From: Prunus persica
Lineage: Eukaryota > Streptophyta > Magnoliopsida > Rosales > Rosaceae
Length of the DNA: 64,000 bases
Direction: 5' to 3'
Assembly (NCBI RefSeq): GCF_000346465.2
Contig: NC_034012.1
Coordinates: forward strand, 3,547,488-3,611,487
Positions within the stretch are counted from its first letter, which is position 1. Each line of letters starts with the position of its first letter. The notes under the pieces were generated by a model. The model saw only the letters and a list, made by a program, of their open reading frames with translations. It did no database searches and was not told the origin of the DNA. Positions 39,217 to 50,859 of the stretch are shown in pieces. A program made the translations under genes and the position numbers.

Positions 39217-39347
39217 TTACCAATAATGAAACCATGGTCAATAGCTCTGTTCATGGCCCAGCCTCCAATGCCCAACACAATGACATACATGCAGAAATTG
39301 AGAAGCAAAAGCAGGCCAGCAACAGACTTTAACTGCTGGTTGGCCAT
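38585..39347 (-). CDS. AWPM-19-like integral membrane protein
   Basis: Small plasma-membrane protein of the AWPM-19 family, first known from ABA-treated wheat; rice PM1 in this family has been described as an ABA importer. Four exons, 39347-39221, 39119-38900, 38802-38757 and 38671-38585, join in phase to give 159 residues, the normal size. Four hydrophobic segments are visible: around LLLLLNFCMYVIVLGIGGW, around GNAATGFFVTFALIAGVVG, around AAAATVAWTLTLLAMGF, and around LEAFLIILSATQLLY. Hallmark motifs are NRAIDHGFIIGPGFDLPAHFSP and NHIRSWTADSLP. Intron 1 begins close to a (GA)n microsatellite. The gene is divergent from the PPR gene; about 460 bp separate the two start codons. Confidence 0.95.
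39179..39214. repeat. (GA)n microsatellite in AWPM-19 intron 1
   Basis: Pure AG dinucleotide run of about 36 bp, ending roughly 7 bp from the exon 1 donor. Confidence 0.9.
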
Positions 39348-39808
39348 TTCTGTAAGATCAAAAGCTGCTGGATGAACCCAAAAGTTCAATGGAAAAGAAA
39401 AAGGTTGTTGTACGTGTTACATGTGTTAAGCACAAGAAATGGTCTTAGCTTATATATAAGCAACTGGCCATGGCATGCAGGTTTTGGTTCTTTTCTTGCC
39501 AAGGCTGCTGGTTCCAAAGGGCTTTGTGGGGTTGTAAAGGAGATGGATGCTTCATAGACAAGGCAAACAAAGCAAGAAATGCCAAGATTCTTACTTGCCT
39601 CACATTTTTAAGTCTTCTTTTTGGTGGTACATTCTTCTTCTAAGCTTTGTGCCATAAAAATTGTTCCTAAGATATCAAAAAAGTTATATTCTTTGCCAGA
39701 TGGGCACACATGAAACGCAGCGTTTCAGCCTTTATGTTCTAAAACCACCCAGCCAGTCTCTCTTCGAATAATTTTGTTTTTCCTATATTCGGTTACGGAT
39801 TGACGGTC
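39348..39808. promoter_or_regulatory. Shared intergenic region between AWPM-19 and PPR genes
   Basis: A 461-bp stretch between two divergently transcribed starts must hold both core promoters. I see no unmistakable TATA box or response element. Confidence 0.4.
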
Positions 39809-41560
39809 ATGCTGAGAGTTCCCGCCATTTTTCAAAACATTGGAATCTCACACTTTCCAATTTCACTCTCTGATTTCCACAAAAACCTTACCAGCTTCTC
39901 CAAATGCTTGGTGGGTTTGATGACTTACACCAAATTGACTACCCCATCTTACAAGTCACTGCTCTCTGATCACTTAAGGAACCAAAAACTCAACGAAGCT
40001 CGTCTAGTTTTCAATGAAATCCCTTTTCCGAGTGTTAGTTTGTACACCATGATGATTACGGGCTATTCGAGACAACATAGGCTTGATGATGCTCTGAAAC
40101 TGTTCTACGAAATGCCTGTGAAAGATACAGTGTGTTGGAATTCAATGATGAAAGGGTGTTTGGATTGTGGGGATTTAAGTAAGGCTAAGGAGCTTTTTGA
40201 TGGAATGCCTGGAAAGAGTGTGGTTTCTTGGACGACGATTATGAATGGGTTCTTGCAGTTTGGTGAAGTTCAGATGGCAGAGCGCTTGTTCCGCAAGATG
40301 CCGGTGAGGGATGTGGCTGTGTGGAATTCAATGGTTCATGGATACTTTAGTAATGGACGAGTGGAAGATGCTAAAAACTTGTTTAAGCTAATGCCTTGTA
40401 AGAATGTGATTTCGTGGACTTCGATGATTGCCGGGCTTGACCAGAATGGGAGGACGGATGAAGCCTTGCTACTATTTTGGGAGATGATGGGTTCTGGTGT
40501 ACAGCCCACTTTGACCACATTTGTCTCTGTGGTGATAGCTTGTGCAAATTTGTTGCGTTTACATTTAGGTGTTCAGATTCATGGTCAGATTGTCAAGTTA
40601 GGGTACTGCTTTGACGAGTTTGTAGCTGCTTCACTTATAACACTCTACGCGAACTGCAAGCAAATGGAGAATTCTTACAAGGTTTTCAAGGAGAGTTTAC
40701 ATAAAAATGTTGTAGTATGGACAGCTCTTTTAACAGGATATGGTTTGAATTGTGAACACGAAGAAGCGTTAAAGGTTTTCAGGGACATGATGAAATTGGG
40801 TGTCCTTCCAAATCAGTCTTCTTTCACTAGTGCTTTGAATTCATGTTGTGGATTAGAAGATCTTGATAGGGGCAAGGAGATTCATACAACAGCTATTAAG
40901 ATAGGTTTTGAAAATGATGTCTTTGTCGGCAATTCTCTTATTGTCTTGCATACCAAGTGTGGAAATATAAATGATGGAGTTGCTATATTTAAGAGAATTG
41001 GTGACAAGAATATTGTATCATGGAACTCAACGATAGTTGGATGTGCACAACATGGTTGTGGCATGTGGGCTTTGACTCTCTTTAACCAAATGATACGTAC
41101 AGGTGTCAATCCAGATGAAATTACATTCACAGGGTTGCTTTCTGCATGTAGCCATTCTGGGATGTTGCAGAAAGCAAGACGCTTTTTCAAGTTTTTCTCG
41201 CAGCATAAGTGTGTTGAGGTGAAACTTGAGCACTATGCATGTATGGTGGATGTCTTAGGACGATGTGGTAAGTTGGAGGAAGCAGAGGAGCTGATAAAGA
41301 ACATGCCTGTGCAAGCCAATAAGATGGTGTGGCTAACTCTACTTAGTGCTTGTCAGATGCATTCCAATTTGGATGTGGCTGAAAGAGCTGCAAAAAGCAT
41401 TGACGATTTAGAACCGGACTGTAGTGATGCTTTTGTTATGCTATCTAATTTATATGCTTCTGCAAATAGATGGAGTGATGTCGCCAGAATTCGAGAGAAG
41501 ATGAAACATAGTGGAACTGTAAGACAACCTGGTTCCAGCTGGGTTACTTTGAAGGACTGA
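39809..41560 (+). CDS. Pentatricopeptide repeat protein (PLS class), tail truncated
   Basis: Single-exon PPR protein of 583 residues; such proteins bind specific RNA sites in mitochondria or chloroplasts, often for C-to-U editing. The ATG at 39809 begins MLRVPAIFQ and a Ser/Phe-rich N-terminus that could be an organelle targeting peptide. Repeats show PLS-class signatures, for example SVSLYTMMITGYSR, VVSWTTIMNG, VAVWNSMVHGYF, NVISWTSMIAGL, NIVSWNSTIVGCAQHG and the late block LEHYACMVDVLGRCGKLEEA. The E-type tail includes VWLTLLSACQMHSN, FVMLSNLYASANRW and the end PGSSWVTLKD. The stop comes where relatives continue into E+ and DYW regions, and homologous tail sequence is visible downstream but frameshifted. 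It resembles Arabidopsis At5g46460 (from memory). It could still bind RNA and borrow a deaminase partner. Confidence 0.93.
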   Translation: MLRVPAIFQNIGISHFPISLSDFHKNLTSFSKCLVGLMTYTKLTTPSYKSLLSDHLRNQKLNEARLVFNEIPFPSVSLYTMMITGYSRQHRLDDALKLFYEMPVKDTVCWNSMMKGCLDCGDLSKAKELFDGMPGKSVVSWTTIMNGFLQFGEVQMAERLFRKMPVRDVAVWNSMVHGYFSNGRVEDAKNLFKLMPCKNVISWTSMIAGLDQNGRTDEALLLFWEMMGSGVQPTLTTFVSVVIACANLLRLHLGVQIHGQIVKLGYCFDEFVAASLITLYANCKQMENSYKVFKESLHKNVVVWTALLTGYGLNCEHEEALKVFRDMMKLGVLPNQSSFTSALNSCCGLEDLDRGKEIHTTAIKIGFENDVFVGNSLIVLHTKCGNINDGVAIFKRIGDKNIVSWNSTIVGCAQHGCGMWALTLFNQMIRTGVNPDEITFTGLLSACSHSGMLQKARRFFKFFSQHKCVEVKLEHYACMVDVLGRCGKLEEAEELIKNMPVQANKMVWLTLLSACQMHSNLDVAERAAKSIDDLEPDCSDAFVMLSNLYASANRWSDVARIREKMKHSGTVRQPGSSWVTLKD

Positions 41561-41750
41561 GGCATGAATTTCTTTCTGGAGATAGGTTGAACCTACTTAG
41601 CGAGCAAATTCATCAAAAACTGGATTGGTTACAAGGAAAATCAAAGAAACTTGGTTTATGTTCCTGATCAACAGTTTGCATTTCAGGATGTTGAGGCTGA
41701 GCAAAAGGAAGAGATGTTGTCTTACCACAGAAAGAGGCTATGATCTATGA
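41561..41750 (+). pseudogene. Decayed E+/DYW tail of the PPR gene
   Basis: Just after the stop, a +1-type frame change restores family-like text (RHEFLSGDR, then QIHQKLDWLQGKSKKLG) up to about 41660. A second shift then restores YVPDQQFAFQDVEAEQKEEM and LSYHRKRL, followed by a stop. The remaining DYW deaminase part (HxE and CxxC zinc motifs) is absent. This is coding sequence lost by at least two small indels. Confidence 0.75.
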
Positions 41751-42414
41751 AAGGAGATCAAAAATGGTTTGAGTGGGTTTTGGTAGACCAGTTGAGAGCT
41801 AGTGAAGATATTAACCAAAGATACTTGGATGAAAAGACTGCCACTTGTGCTTTCAAACAATTTTCTTTACCTAACCATCATTCTTTGCATGTTTTGCTTC
41901 TCTAATATTGCAGAGAGTAATTTCAGCCCATAGAGGATGCTGTAATGTAATGAGTCTCGGTCCTTGAGAACTGTCACAGAAGTTTTACAACCATAAAACA
42001 TGTCGTTCTGTGGTGTCCATCGAAGACCAGGTGATCCCATATAGCATGTTCAAATGATGTACTGATGTACAACACCTTCAAGCATAAAGGAGTCAAAGAA
42101 GAAAAAAAGACTAGACAATATTAAATTGAATGAATTTGATAAGAAAAATTTGAGCTCAGTTTGTAGCTTTGTGAAATGGGAATCAAATATTTGGGGTTAC
42201 AAACTTGCAAGAACTGGAAAGATAGGTTGTATATATATTTAAACAGTATAGCCGCGCGCTTAAGAATACAAGACACAAGCAAATCTGGCGATGCACCCAT
42301 TTGGCCATTCTCCTCCCAATTGAAAATTCGATTAAAGCCTAATCAAATTAAGAACAAAATCATTGCTGCAAATCCCGGATTATGTATCGGGATACAATTT
42401 TTAAAAAACTTAAA
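41751..42414. other. 3' flank of the PPR gene; first isolated palindrome
   Basis: No gene. A first, isolated half of the array palindrome (AGTATAGCCGCGCG) lies at about 42246-42260. A 15-bp phrase, GATTATGTATCGGGA, at about 42378-42392 recurs in the same orientation at about 48087. Confidence 0.5.
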
Positions 42415-44935
42415 ACTGAGTATAGCCGCGCGGCTATACTATTTTTAACACAAAAAAGGTCCCCCAACCATTTGGAGCCACGTGTCAACACATGTGTTAA
42501 AAAAAAATTTCAAAATAGAGTCTAGCAGGGAGGCTATACTATTTTTAATATAAAAAAGTTCCCCCAACCATTTGGAGCCACGTGTAAACACATGTTTTTA
42601 TAAAAAAAATGTTGACAATGCGTATAGCTGTACGGCTATACTATTTTTAATTATAAAAAAGATTCCCCAACCATTTGGAGCCATGTGTCAACACTTGTCT
42701 TTTCAAATTCAAAACTCAGTATAGCCGTATTTTTATACAAAAAAGGGCTCCCAACCATTTGGAGCCACGTGTCAACACTTGTCTTTTCAAAAAAAATTTG
42801 TAAAACTGCATATAGCCGCGCGGCTATACGACTTTTAAATACAAAAAGGGTCCCCCAACCATTTGGAGCAACGTGTCAACACATGTTTTGGAAAAAAAAA
42901 TTTCAAGTAAAGCCGTGCGGCTATACTATTTTAATTATAAAAAAAGATCCCCCAACCATTTGCAGCCACGTCTCAACACATGTTTTTAAAAAAAATTCAA
43001 AACTGAGTATAGCCGCGCGGCTATACTATTTTTAATACAAAAAAGGGCCTCCATCCATTTTAATTATAAAAACAATCCCCCAACCATTCCAGCCACGTGT
43101 CAACACTTGTCTTTTCAAAAAATATTCAAAACTGATTTTAGCCGCCCGGCTATACTATTTTTCATTATAAAAAAAGGGCCCCCAACCATTTGGAGCCACG
43201 TGGAAAGACATGTTTTTTAAAAAAATATTTACAACCCTGAGTATAGCCGCGCGACGATACTATTTTTTATACAAAAAAGTTCCCCAACCATTTGGAGCCA
43301 CGTGTCAACACTTGTCTTTTTAAAAAAAAATTCCCAAAACTGCGTATAGCCCAGTGGCTATACTGTTTTTAATACAAAAAACTCCCCCAACCATTTGGAG
43401 CCACGTGTCAACACATGTGTTTAAAAAAAAAATTCACAATAGAGTCTAGCCGGGCGGCTATACTATTTTAATACAAAAAGGTTCCGCCAACCATTTGGAG
43501 CCACGTGTCAACACATGTTTTTTTTAAAAAATTTGACACTAAGTATCGCCGTGCGGCTATATGATTTTTAATACAAAAAAGGGCTCCCAACCATTTGGAG
43601 CCACGTGCCAACACTTGTCTTTTTTAAAAAAATTTGCAAAACTGCGTTTAGCCGCGCGGCTATATTATGTTTAAATACAAAAAAGGCCCCCAACCATTTG
43701 GAGCCACGTGTCAACACTTTTAATATATATATATATAAAAATATTGTATAGCCGGGCGGCGATACTATTTTCAATACAAAAAAGGGCCCCCATCCGTTTG
43801 GAGCCACGTGCCAACACTTGTCTTTTTTAAAAAAATTTGCAAAATTGAGTCTAGCCGCTCGGCTATACTATTTTTAATACAAAAAAGGGCCCCCAACCAT
43901 TTGGAGCCACGTGTCAACACTTGTCTTTTCAAAAAAAATTCAAAACTGATTATAGCCTCCCGGCTATACTATTTTTCATAAAACAATGGGCACCCACCCA
44001 TTTGGAGCCACGTGGAAACACATGTTTTTTAAAAAAAAATTTGTCTTTTTTTTAAAAATTTGCAACACTCGGTTTGCTTTTTAAATAAAACGTTAGACAT
44101 ATAAAGAACACGAATGTATTGTTGAAAAATACGTACCTACATACCTATATATGTGTATATATATGCGAATACATATGTAAAAGACCATAGCTGCTCGTCT
44201 ATACTATTTATTATATTCAACTTTTTAAAATAAATAAAAAAAACCCAGTAACGCCTCTTGCCTATATTATATTTTTTTTATTTAAAAAAAACTGAGTATA
44301 GCCGGGCGGCTATACTATTTTTAATATAAAAATGCTTCCCCAACCATTTGGAGCCACATGTCAACACATGTTTTTTATTTAAAAAAAAGTGCAAAATTGG
44401 GTATAGCCGCGCGGCTATACTATTTTTTATACAAAAAAGTTCCCCCAACCATTTGGAGCCACGTGTCAACACTGTCTTTTCAAAAAAAATTCAAAGCTGA
44501 GTATCGCGGCGCGGCTATACTATTTTTAATACAAAAAAGGTCCCCCAACCATTTGGAGCCACGTGCCAACACATGTTTTTAAAAAAAAAAAATTTCAAAA
44601 TAGAGTATAGGCGGGCGGCTATACTATTTTAATACAAAAAGTTCCCCCAACCATTTGGAGCCACGTGTCAACACTTGTCTTTTAAAAAAAATTTGAAAAC
44701 TGAGTATAGCCGCACGGCTACACTATTTTTAATACAAAAAAGGTCCCCCAACCATTTGGAGCCACGTGTCAACACATTTTTTAATTTCAAAACTGAGTAT
44801 AGCCATGCGGCTATACTATTTTTAATTATAAAAAAGACTCTAGCCTTTTGGCGCCACGTGTCAGCACTTGTCTTTTTTAAAAAATTAAAAACGTGGAGTA
44901 TAGCCGCTTGGCGGTACTCCTTTTTTTTTTTTTTT
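42415..44935. repeat. Tandem array of about 22 units, palindrome plus G-box/ABRE
   Basis: Each unit of about 105-120 bp has the same order. First comes the palindrome GTATAGCCGCGCGGCTATAC or a variant, then ATTTTTAATACAAAAAAGG, then CCCCCAACCATTTGGAGC, then CACGTGTCAACAC, then ATGT or TTGTCTTTT and an A-run. By hand I count 22 G-box positions, 18 of them exact CACGTG (for example at 42479, 43299, 44662 and 44764). The units diverge by substitutions and A-run length, so the array is not recent. About 240 bp at roughly 44040-44280 interrupt it. No protein is encoded; open frames inside are translated repeat. CACGTGTC is both a G-box and an ABRE core. Confidence 0.9.
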
Positions 44936-45594
44936 AAAGAACCAAAGTAGATATTAATCTTCCTCTATTTGATGTTTTAATATAATTTTTATACGATATG
45001 TTATTCTTATTCCATAATATGTGAGAATTATTTATATAATACGTGAATTTGTGTGTTACTGAAAATTTTGTAAAAAGTACTGAAAATTTTAATTTAAATA
45101 ATTAACTAATTGGTTTTAATTTGAATCACAGAGGAACTCTATTTAACCATTAACCCAACTAACTAGGCATTTAACCTTAAGCCATACCCACTCAATTGGG
45201 CCACTTGCATAGCTAATACATACTATTCTATTTCCAAAAGTAAGTATTATAAAGACTTCCAAGGAACTCTATTGTTCCAATGTGGGAACTCAGACACGTT
45301 TGCAATGCCTTGCAAAACCAACAAAACTAAATTATGCTTCACTTTTCAAACAACACTTTCCTCAACTTATTCTACAAGATGAGATTTCACGTCCATATGG
45401 TGCTGACTGCAACATAAGGTGAGATGTTCAATATGAGTTGCTGGGCAGGCTATCATATGATTAGGAGCACAATATTTACACAAAATAGAAGTTTACTCTG
45501 CGGCATTAATGTTGCAGGCTCATAACAATCATAGTCTGCATATTCTCACTATGAACCTTAAAATTTTTCTTAAGGCTCAACATTTATACAAGCA
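44936..45594. other. Spacer between array and WNK fragment
   Basis: AT-rich. The right part is the 3' flank of the WNK pseudogene. No other feature seen. Confidence 0.4.
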
Positions 45595-47525
45595 TTACTT
45601 ACACACACCAATGTTCTCCACAGCCCCAACAGTCTTAAACAACCGCCTCTTGTTGATCTCCTCCACCAGTGACCGGTGCAACAATTGGCTTCGCACGTCG
45701 ATAAGCGATTGAATCCTGGGTAGTTTCCTTTGATGATGACAAAGAGGATGATTTAATTCATGAGGTCTCTGATGATGCAGCTGCGAATTACAGTGTTTGT
45801 AGCAATTTGCAGCCCTGCTTTCTGAAGGACAAAATCTAGATTTGTGGCTCTTTCCAAAGCAAGAGATTAAGTCATGGTGGTCATCTTCAGTGCCAGAGAA
45901 GTAGTTTATGTTGGAGTAGTTGCAGGAGCTGAAGGAGCTCTGAGAACTTGCATCATCATTGATAAACAGATCACCTGCATTGACAAAATATCAGACCAAA
46001 TGCAGTCAAAGACAAGCAAAGACTAGTTCAAGGAAGTCCTTTTAATGAACATACCTTGAAGCCAATCTTGGTCATTAGAAATGTTCTCCCCACAATGGAA
46101 TTGGGTCTTACAGTGAGAGCTGAAAGCATGGAGAGAGTTTTGGGAGGAAGAATAGGAGGGGAAATAGTAGAAAGGATGGTGACCATGATCATGATCATCA
46201 TCTTCATCTTCGTATTTAAAGCTGTGCTGATGAGGATGATAATCCTGGGGTGTGCCCCATTTCTTATGACCTGGAATTAAAGAAGATATCTCTTTTTCTA
46301 TCATCTCTGCGATCTCCGAAGGTTCCCAGTCACTGATTTCTAACTCTTTCACCATCTCCGTTGCTACAGCAATTGCAGTGTCGTTCACAATGTCAAAGGG
46401 AAAGTATATGTTCCTAGCATTTTGCCCTGTTAAGAAACCACCATCATCAACAATGTGCAAATAACAATTTAGACCATAAAGTATGGATTATGAATTTGTA
46501 AGGATCTCCTCAATCTGCATGATCAATTAGTCATATGTGCAAAAGGGTTGAGAGAGGGAGTACCATCCTGGTCCGAAATCCGAACTTGGAGAAAAATTGT
46601 ATCATCCTCTGGATTCATTTTCCCAGTAATGATCATGTTTGTGCTTCTTTTCAAATCAACCCCCAAGTCCAAAGGTAGCTCCTCTTCCTCTTCCTCTTCC
46701 TCTTCCTCTTCCTCTTCCTCCTCCTCCTCCTCCTCCTCCTCCACCACTGCTGAATCATCATTAGGCATCAAGTTTTGAAATGGGATTCTTGGGGTGGACA
46801 GCAGCTCTCTATCATCGGAGGCTAGAAAAGGGTCAAGCAAGAGCTCATGTGCTGGCAACATCTTTGAGGCATTTTCCAAACACTTCCCTACAAATCGTTG
46901 CGCCTCCAAATCTTCAATCTTGTAGAACGCGTTTGGTAGCTTCCCCTGCAAACAAAAGAAGTCACATTAATTAGACATGGTAAATTACCAAAAATGAAGT
47001 GTCACATATTGAAGTGACCACCAAACTTGCTGAAGTCACTTTCTTGTAAATTTGGGCAGGATTTGAGCACTCGCTATATGGATATTCTGAAGTGAGCATT
47101 TCCAGCACACACATGCCAAAGGCGTATATGTCTACTAGCTCATTATATTCCTCCTCGTATAATTCGGGTGCCATAAATTCCGGTGTACCTGATGAAAAAA
47201 AGAAGCATATTAAAATTGAAAATTAGGAAGATCAGATTCACTTAACTTTCAGAGACAGAAAGAGAGAGAGAGAGTTGGAGATCATTGCCTATGACACAGT
47301 GAGCATGATGGGAACCACGAAGAACAGCTGCCAAACCCAAATCACCAATCTTGACTTGCCCAAGATGGCCATTAACAAAGATGTTGTCACACTTAAGGTC
47401 TCTGTGAATCACAGGTGGATCAAGTTTGTGCAGCTAGGCAAGTACATGCAAGATCTGCCGAGCCCAATTTTTCACTGCTCCAATATTCACTCGCTGGTAC
47501 TTCTGTCTGTATCTGTTTCAAGTTC
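45595..47525 (-). pseudogene. 5'-truncated WNK-type protein kinase (WNK4/5-like)
   Basis: WNK kinases are Ser/Thr kinases lacking the usual subdomain II lysine. Here exons at 47525-47289, 47188-47031, 46945-46564, 46426-46055 and 45974-45595 encode the kinase C-lobe ([54 protein letters not shown]) and the regulatory tail, ending [20 protein letters not shown]. The N-lobe is missing: left of about 47525 the text fades into unrelated repeat. The first exon has in-frame stops at 47518-47520 (TGA) and 47434-47436 (TAG, replacing part of the expected LEYLH motif). Two donors read GC instead of GT: GCAAGT at 47030 and a weaker GCAATG at 47288. The tail carries a run of about 21 Glu. The downstream exons are otherwise open, so decay may be recent, or a short transcript may persist. 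Confidence 0.75.
46679..46742. repeat. Trinucleotide microsatellite coding poly-Glu
   Basis: CTC/TTC repeats of about 64 bp code for about 21 glutamates on the minus strand, inside the WNK tail. The length is expected to vary between individuals. Confidence 0.85.
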
Positions 47526-47675
47526 CACATCATTCCTCATTAATCAAACAGTTTCAGTTAGTTTAGTTTCTTTTTTCAAGTACGAGGATTTGAATTTAGG
47601 ACATTTGAGTTTACAACTCATAATATGTTCTAGCATTCAACTACCTTTAACATGTACATTCGTTTTAAAAATAAA

Positions 47676-48585
47676 TAGTATAGCCGCCTGACTTTATTTT
47701 GAATATATTTAAGGCGTAGAGCCGTGCCGCGATGTTGGGTTTTTTTTTTTAATTAATAGTGTAGCCGCACGGCTATACCCGTAACCTTACAAAAAAAAAA
47801 GTACTGCCTGCTGTTATATTTTTAAAATATTCGTACATATTTAAACCCCTCGATCAATGCTTTATGCTTAATTTACGACTTGAAAATCTGGCATCAGGTC
47901 CAAAGAGGGTGAAAATGAAGTGAAGAATGGGAAAACTAGTCACGATTAGACCGTCCATGTTTGTCTCACACTCACCCCAAAACCATATGACGCATGTCCC
48001 ACCAAATCAAGTTTTCCCGCCAAGCGATGTCGCTCCCCAATGGCCGCCACTCTATCCTCTGCTCCGCTGCGCTTCCATTATCTCAGATTATGTATCGGGA
48101 CTGTACCTTCGTGCAACTTCTCGAAGGCGAACTCGTAAATTAAGTTCAACAGCTGTGAATCGTATAGCCGGGAGGCTATACTGGGGTATTTTTATGTTTT
48201 TTAAATTGATCGTGTAGCATACGGATATACTGTATATTCAACGCGTATAGCCGACCGGCTATACGGGTGTGTTTTTATTTTTTCAAATTAATAGTATAGC
48301 CGGCTATACTCGTAATTTAAAAGCCGGCTAGGAGTCCTGAAGTACAGCCGCCCGGCTATACCTTTAAATATAATATATTTAAAGAGTACGGCCGTACGGC
48401 GATACTGGGTTTTTTTTATAAAATTAATAGTATGGCCGCGCGGCTATACTCAGCTAGCTCCCTTTTCTGTGCTAAATTAGTATAGCCGCGCGGCTATACT
48501 TTGTAAATATAAGTGTATAGCCGCTCGGCTATACTGGGGGCCTTTTTTAAATAAATAGTATAACCGAGCGGCTATACTCTTTTAT
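47676..48585. repeat. Second field of the TATAGCC...GGCTATA palindrome
   Basis: About 12 copies of the palindrome or its variants, for example near 47757, 48162, 48243, 48427, 48477, 48512 and 48556. Here they are 35-60 bp apart, with TTTTTT and AATTAATAGT linkers. The CCATTTGGAGCCACGTGTC part of the main array is absent. This field begins where homology to the WNK kinase runs out. A short GC-richer insert at about 47990-48140 separates the first copies from the rest. Confidence 0.85.
47927..48160 (+). other. GC-richer stretch, possible gene fragment
   Basis: An open frame with less AT-biased codons than its surroundings (PPNQVFPPSDVAPQWPP...) lies between palindromes. I do not recognise it. 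It could be a captured exon or chance. The 15-bp GATTATGTATCGGGA repeat lies in it at about 48087. Confidence 0.2.
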
Positions 48586-49133
48586 TACAGCATTTTCCAA
48601 TTCAATTTATTCCAATAAAACTTCCATTTTCCATACCCAGTTATTTAAAAAACAAACATACAATATTCAGAAGTTTCTGAGTCCTCTTTAAATAATTCCG
48701 TTTTAGCGGGAGTTTAACTCCCTGAAACTATTTACATAATGGTTCCTGCATAAGGATCTTCTGGGTCAAGGCGTGGCATTTCCCCGAGAAAATTCATGTA
48801 TTATACACATAATTTTTATATATTATTGAACAAAAATACATACAAAATTCACATATTATACACAAAATTTTCATGTACTACTGAATAAAAGTAGGCCACA
48901 AAATTTCAAAATTGCTAGGGCAACCTTTGTTTTCTTCAATAAATAGTAAAGGTTGAATTTCCGATCTTCAATGAGCACAAAATGATATTAGAACAAAAAT
49001 GTAACAGCTTGTTCATTTGCTAACTGTTGACAATCAAGAGAAAAAATCCGATCTCAGTATTGAAATGTTGGTTACAACTCATTATAAACCTAAAAAATAA
49101 CGCTCACTTCAAAAACATAGCTCAGAGCCGAGC
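48586..49133. other. Intergenic spacer / 3' flank of eL32
   Basis: AT-rich, no gene. Around 48795-48895, ATGTATTATACACA-like phrases repeat about twice, a minor degenerate repeat. Confidence 0.4.
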
Positions 49134-50715
<1,582 letters not shown>

Positions 50716-50859
50716 TTTCACTTACCTCCTGCAATAATTTTTAACCAAGAAAGAAGATTGAACTGCATTAGCTAAAACCAATCGAAATAATTAAAACGAA
50801 TAGAACAGATCTGAAACCCTAGGCTAGAGAGGCGGAGAGAAAGAGAGATATGCTCACAG

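Noticed and set aside
39800..39808. Earlier start of the PPR protein at 39800
   Set aside because: The codon there is TTG; the first ATG in frame is at 39809.
43568..43807. Open frames inside the 42.4-44.9 kb array (e.g. minus-strand GSKWLG-type repeats)
   Set aside because: They are translations of the tandem unit, recur in several frames and strands, and lack any codon bias or domain.
42415..44935. CRISPR array
   Set aside because: The units are contiguous homologous repeats with no unique spacers, in a plant nuclear sequence.
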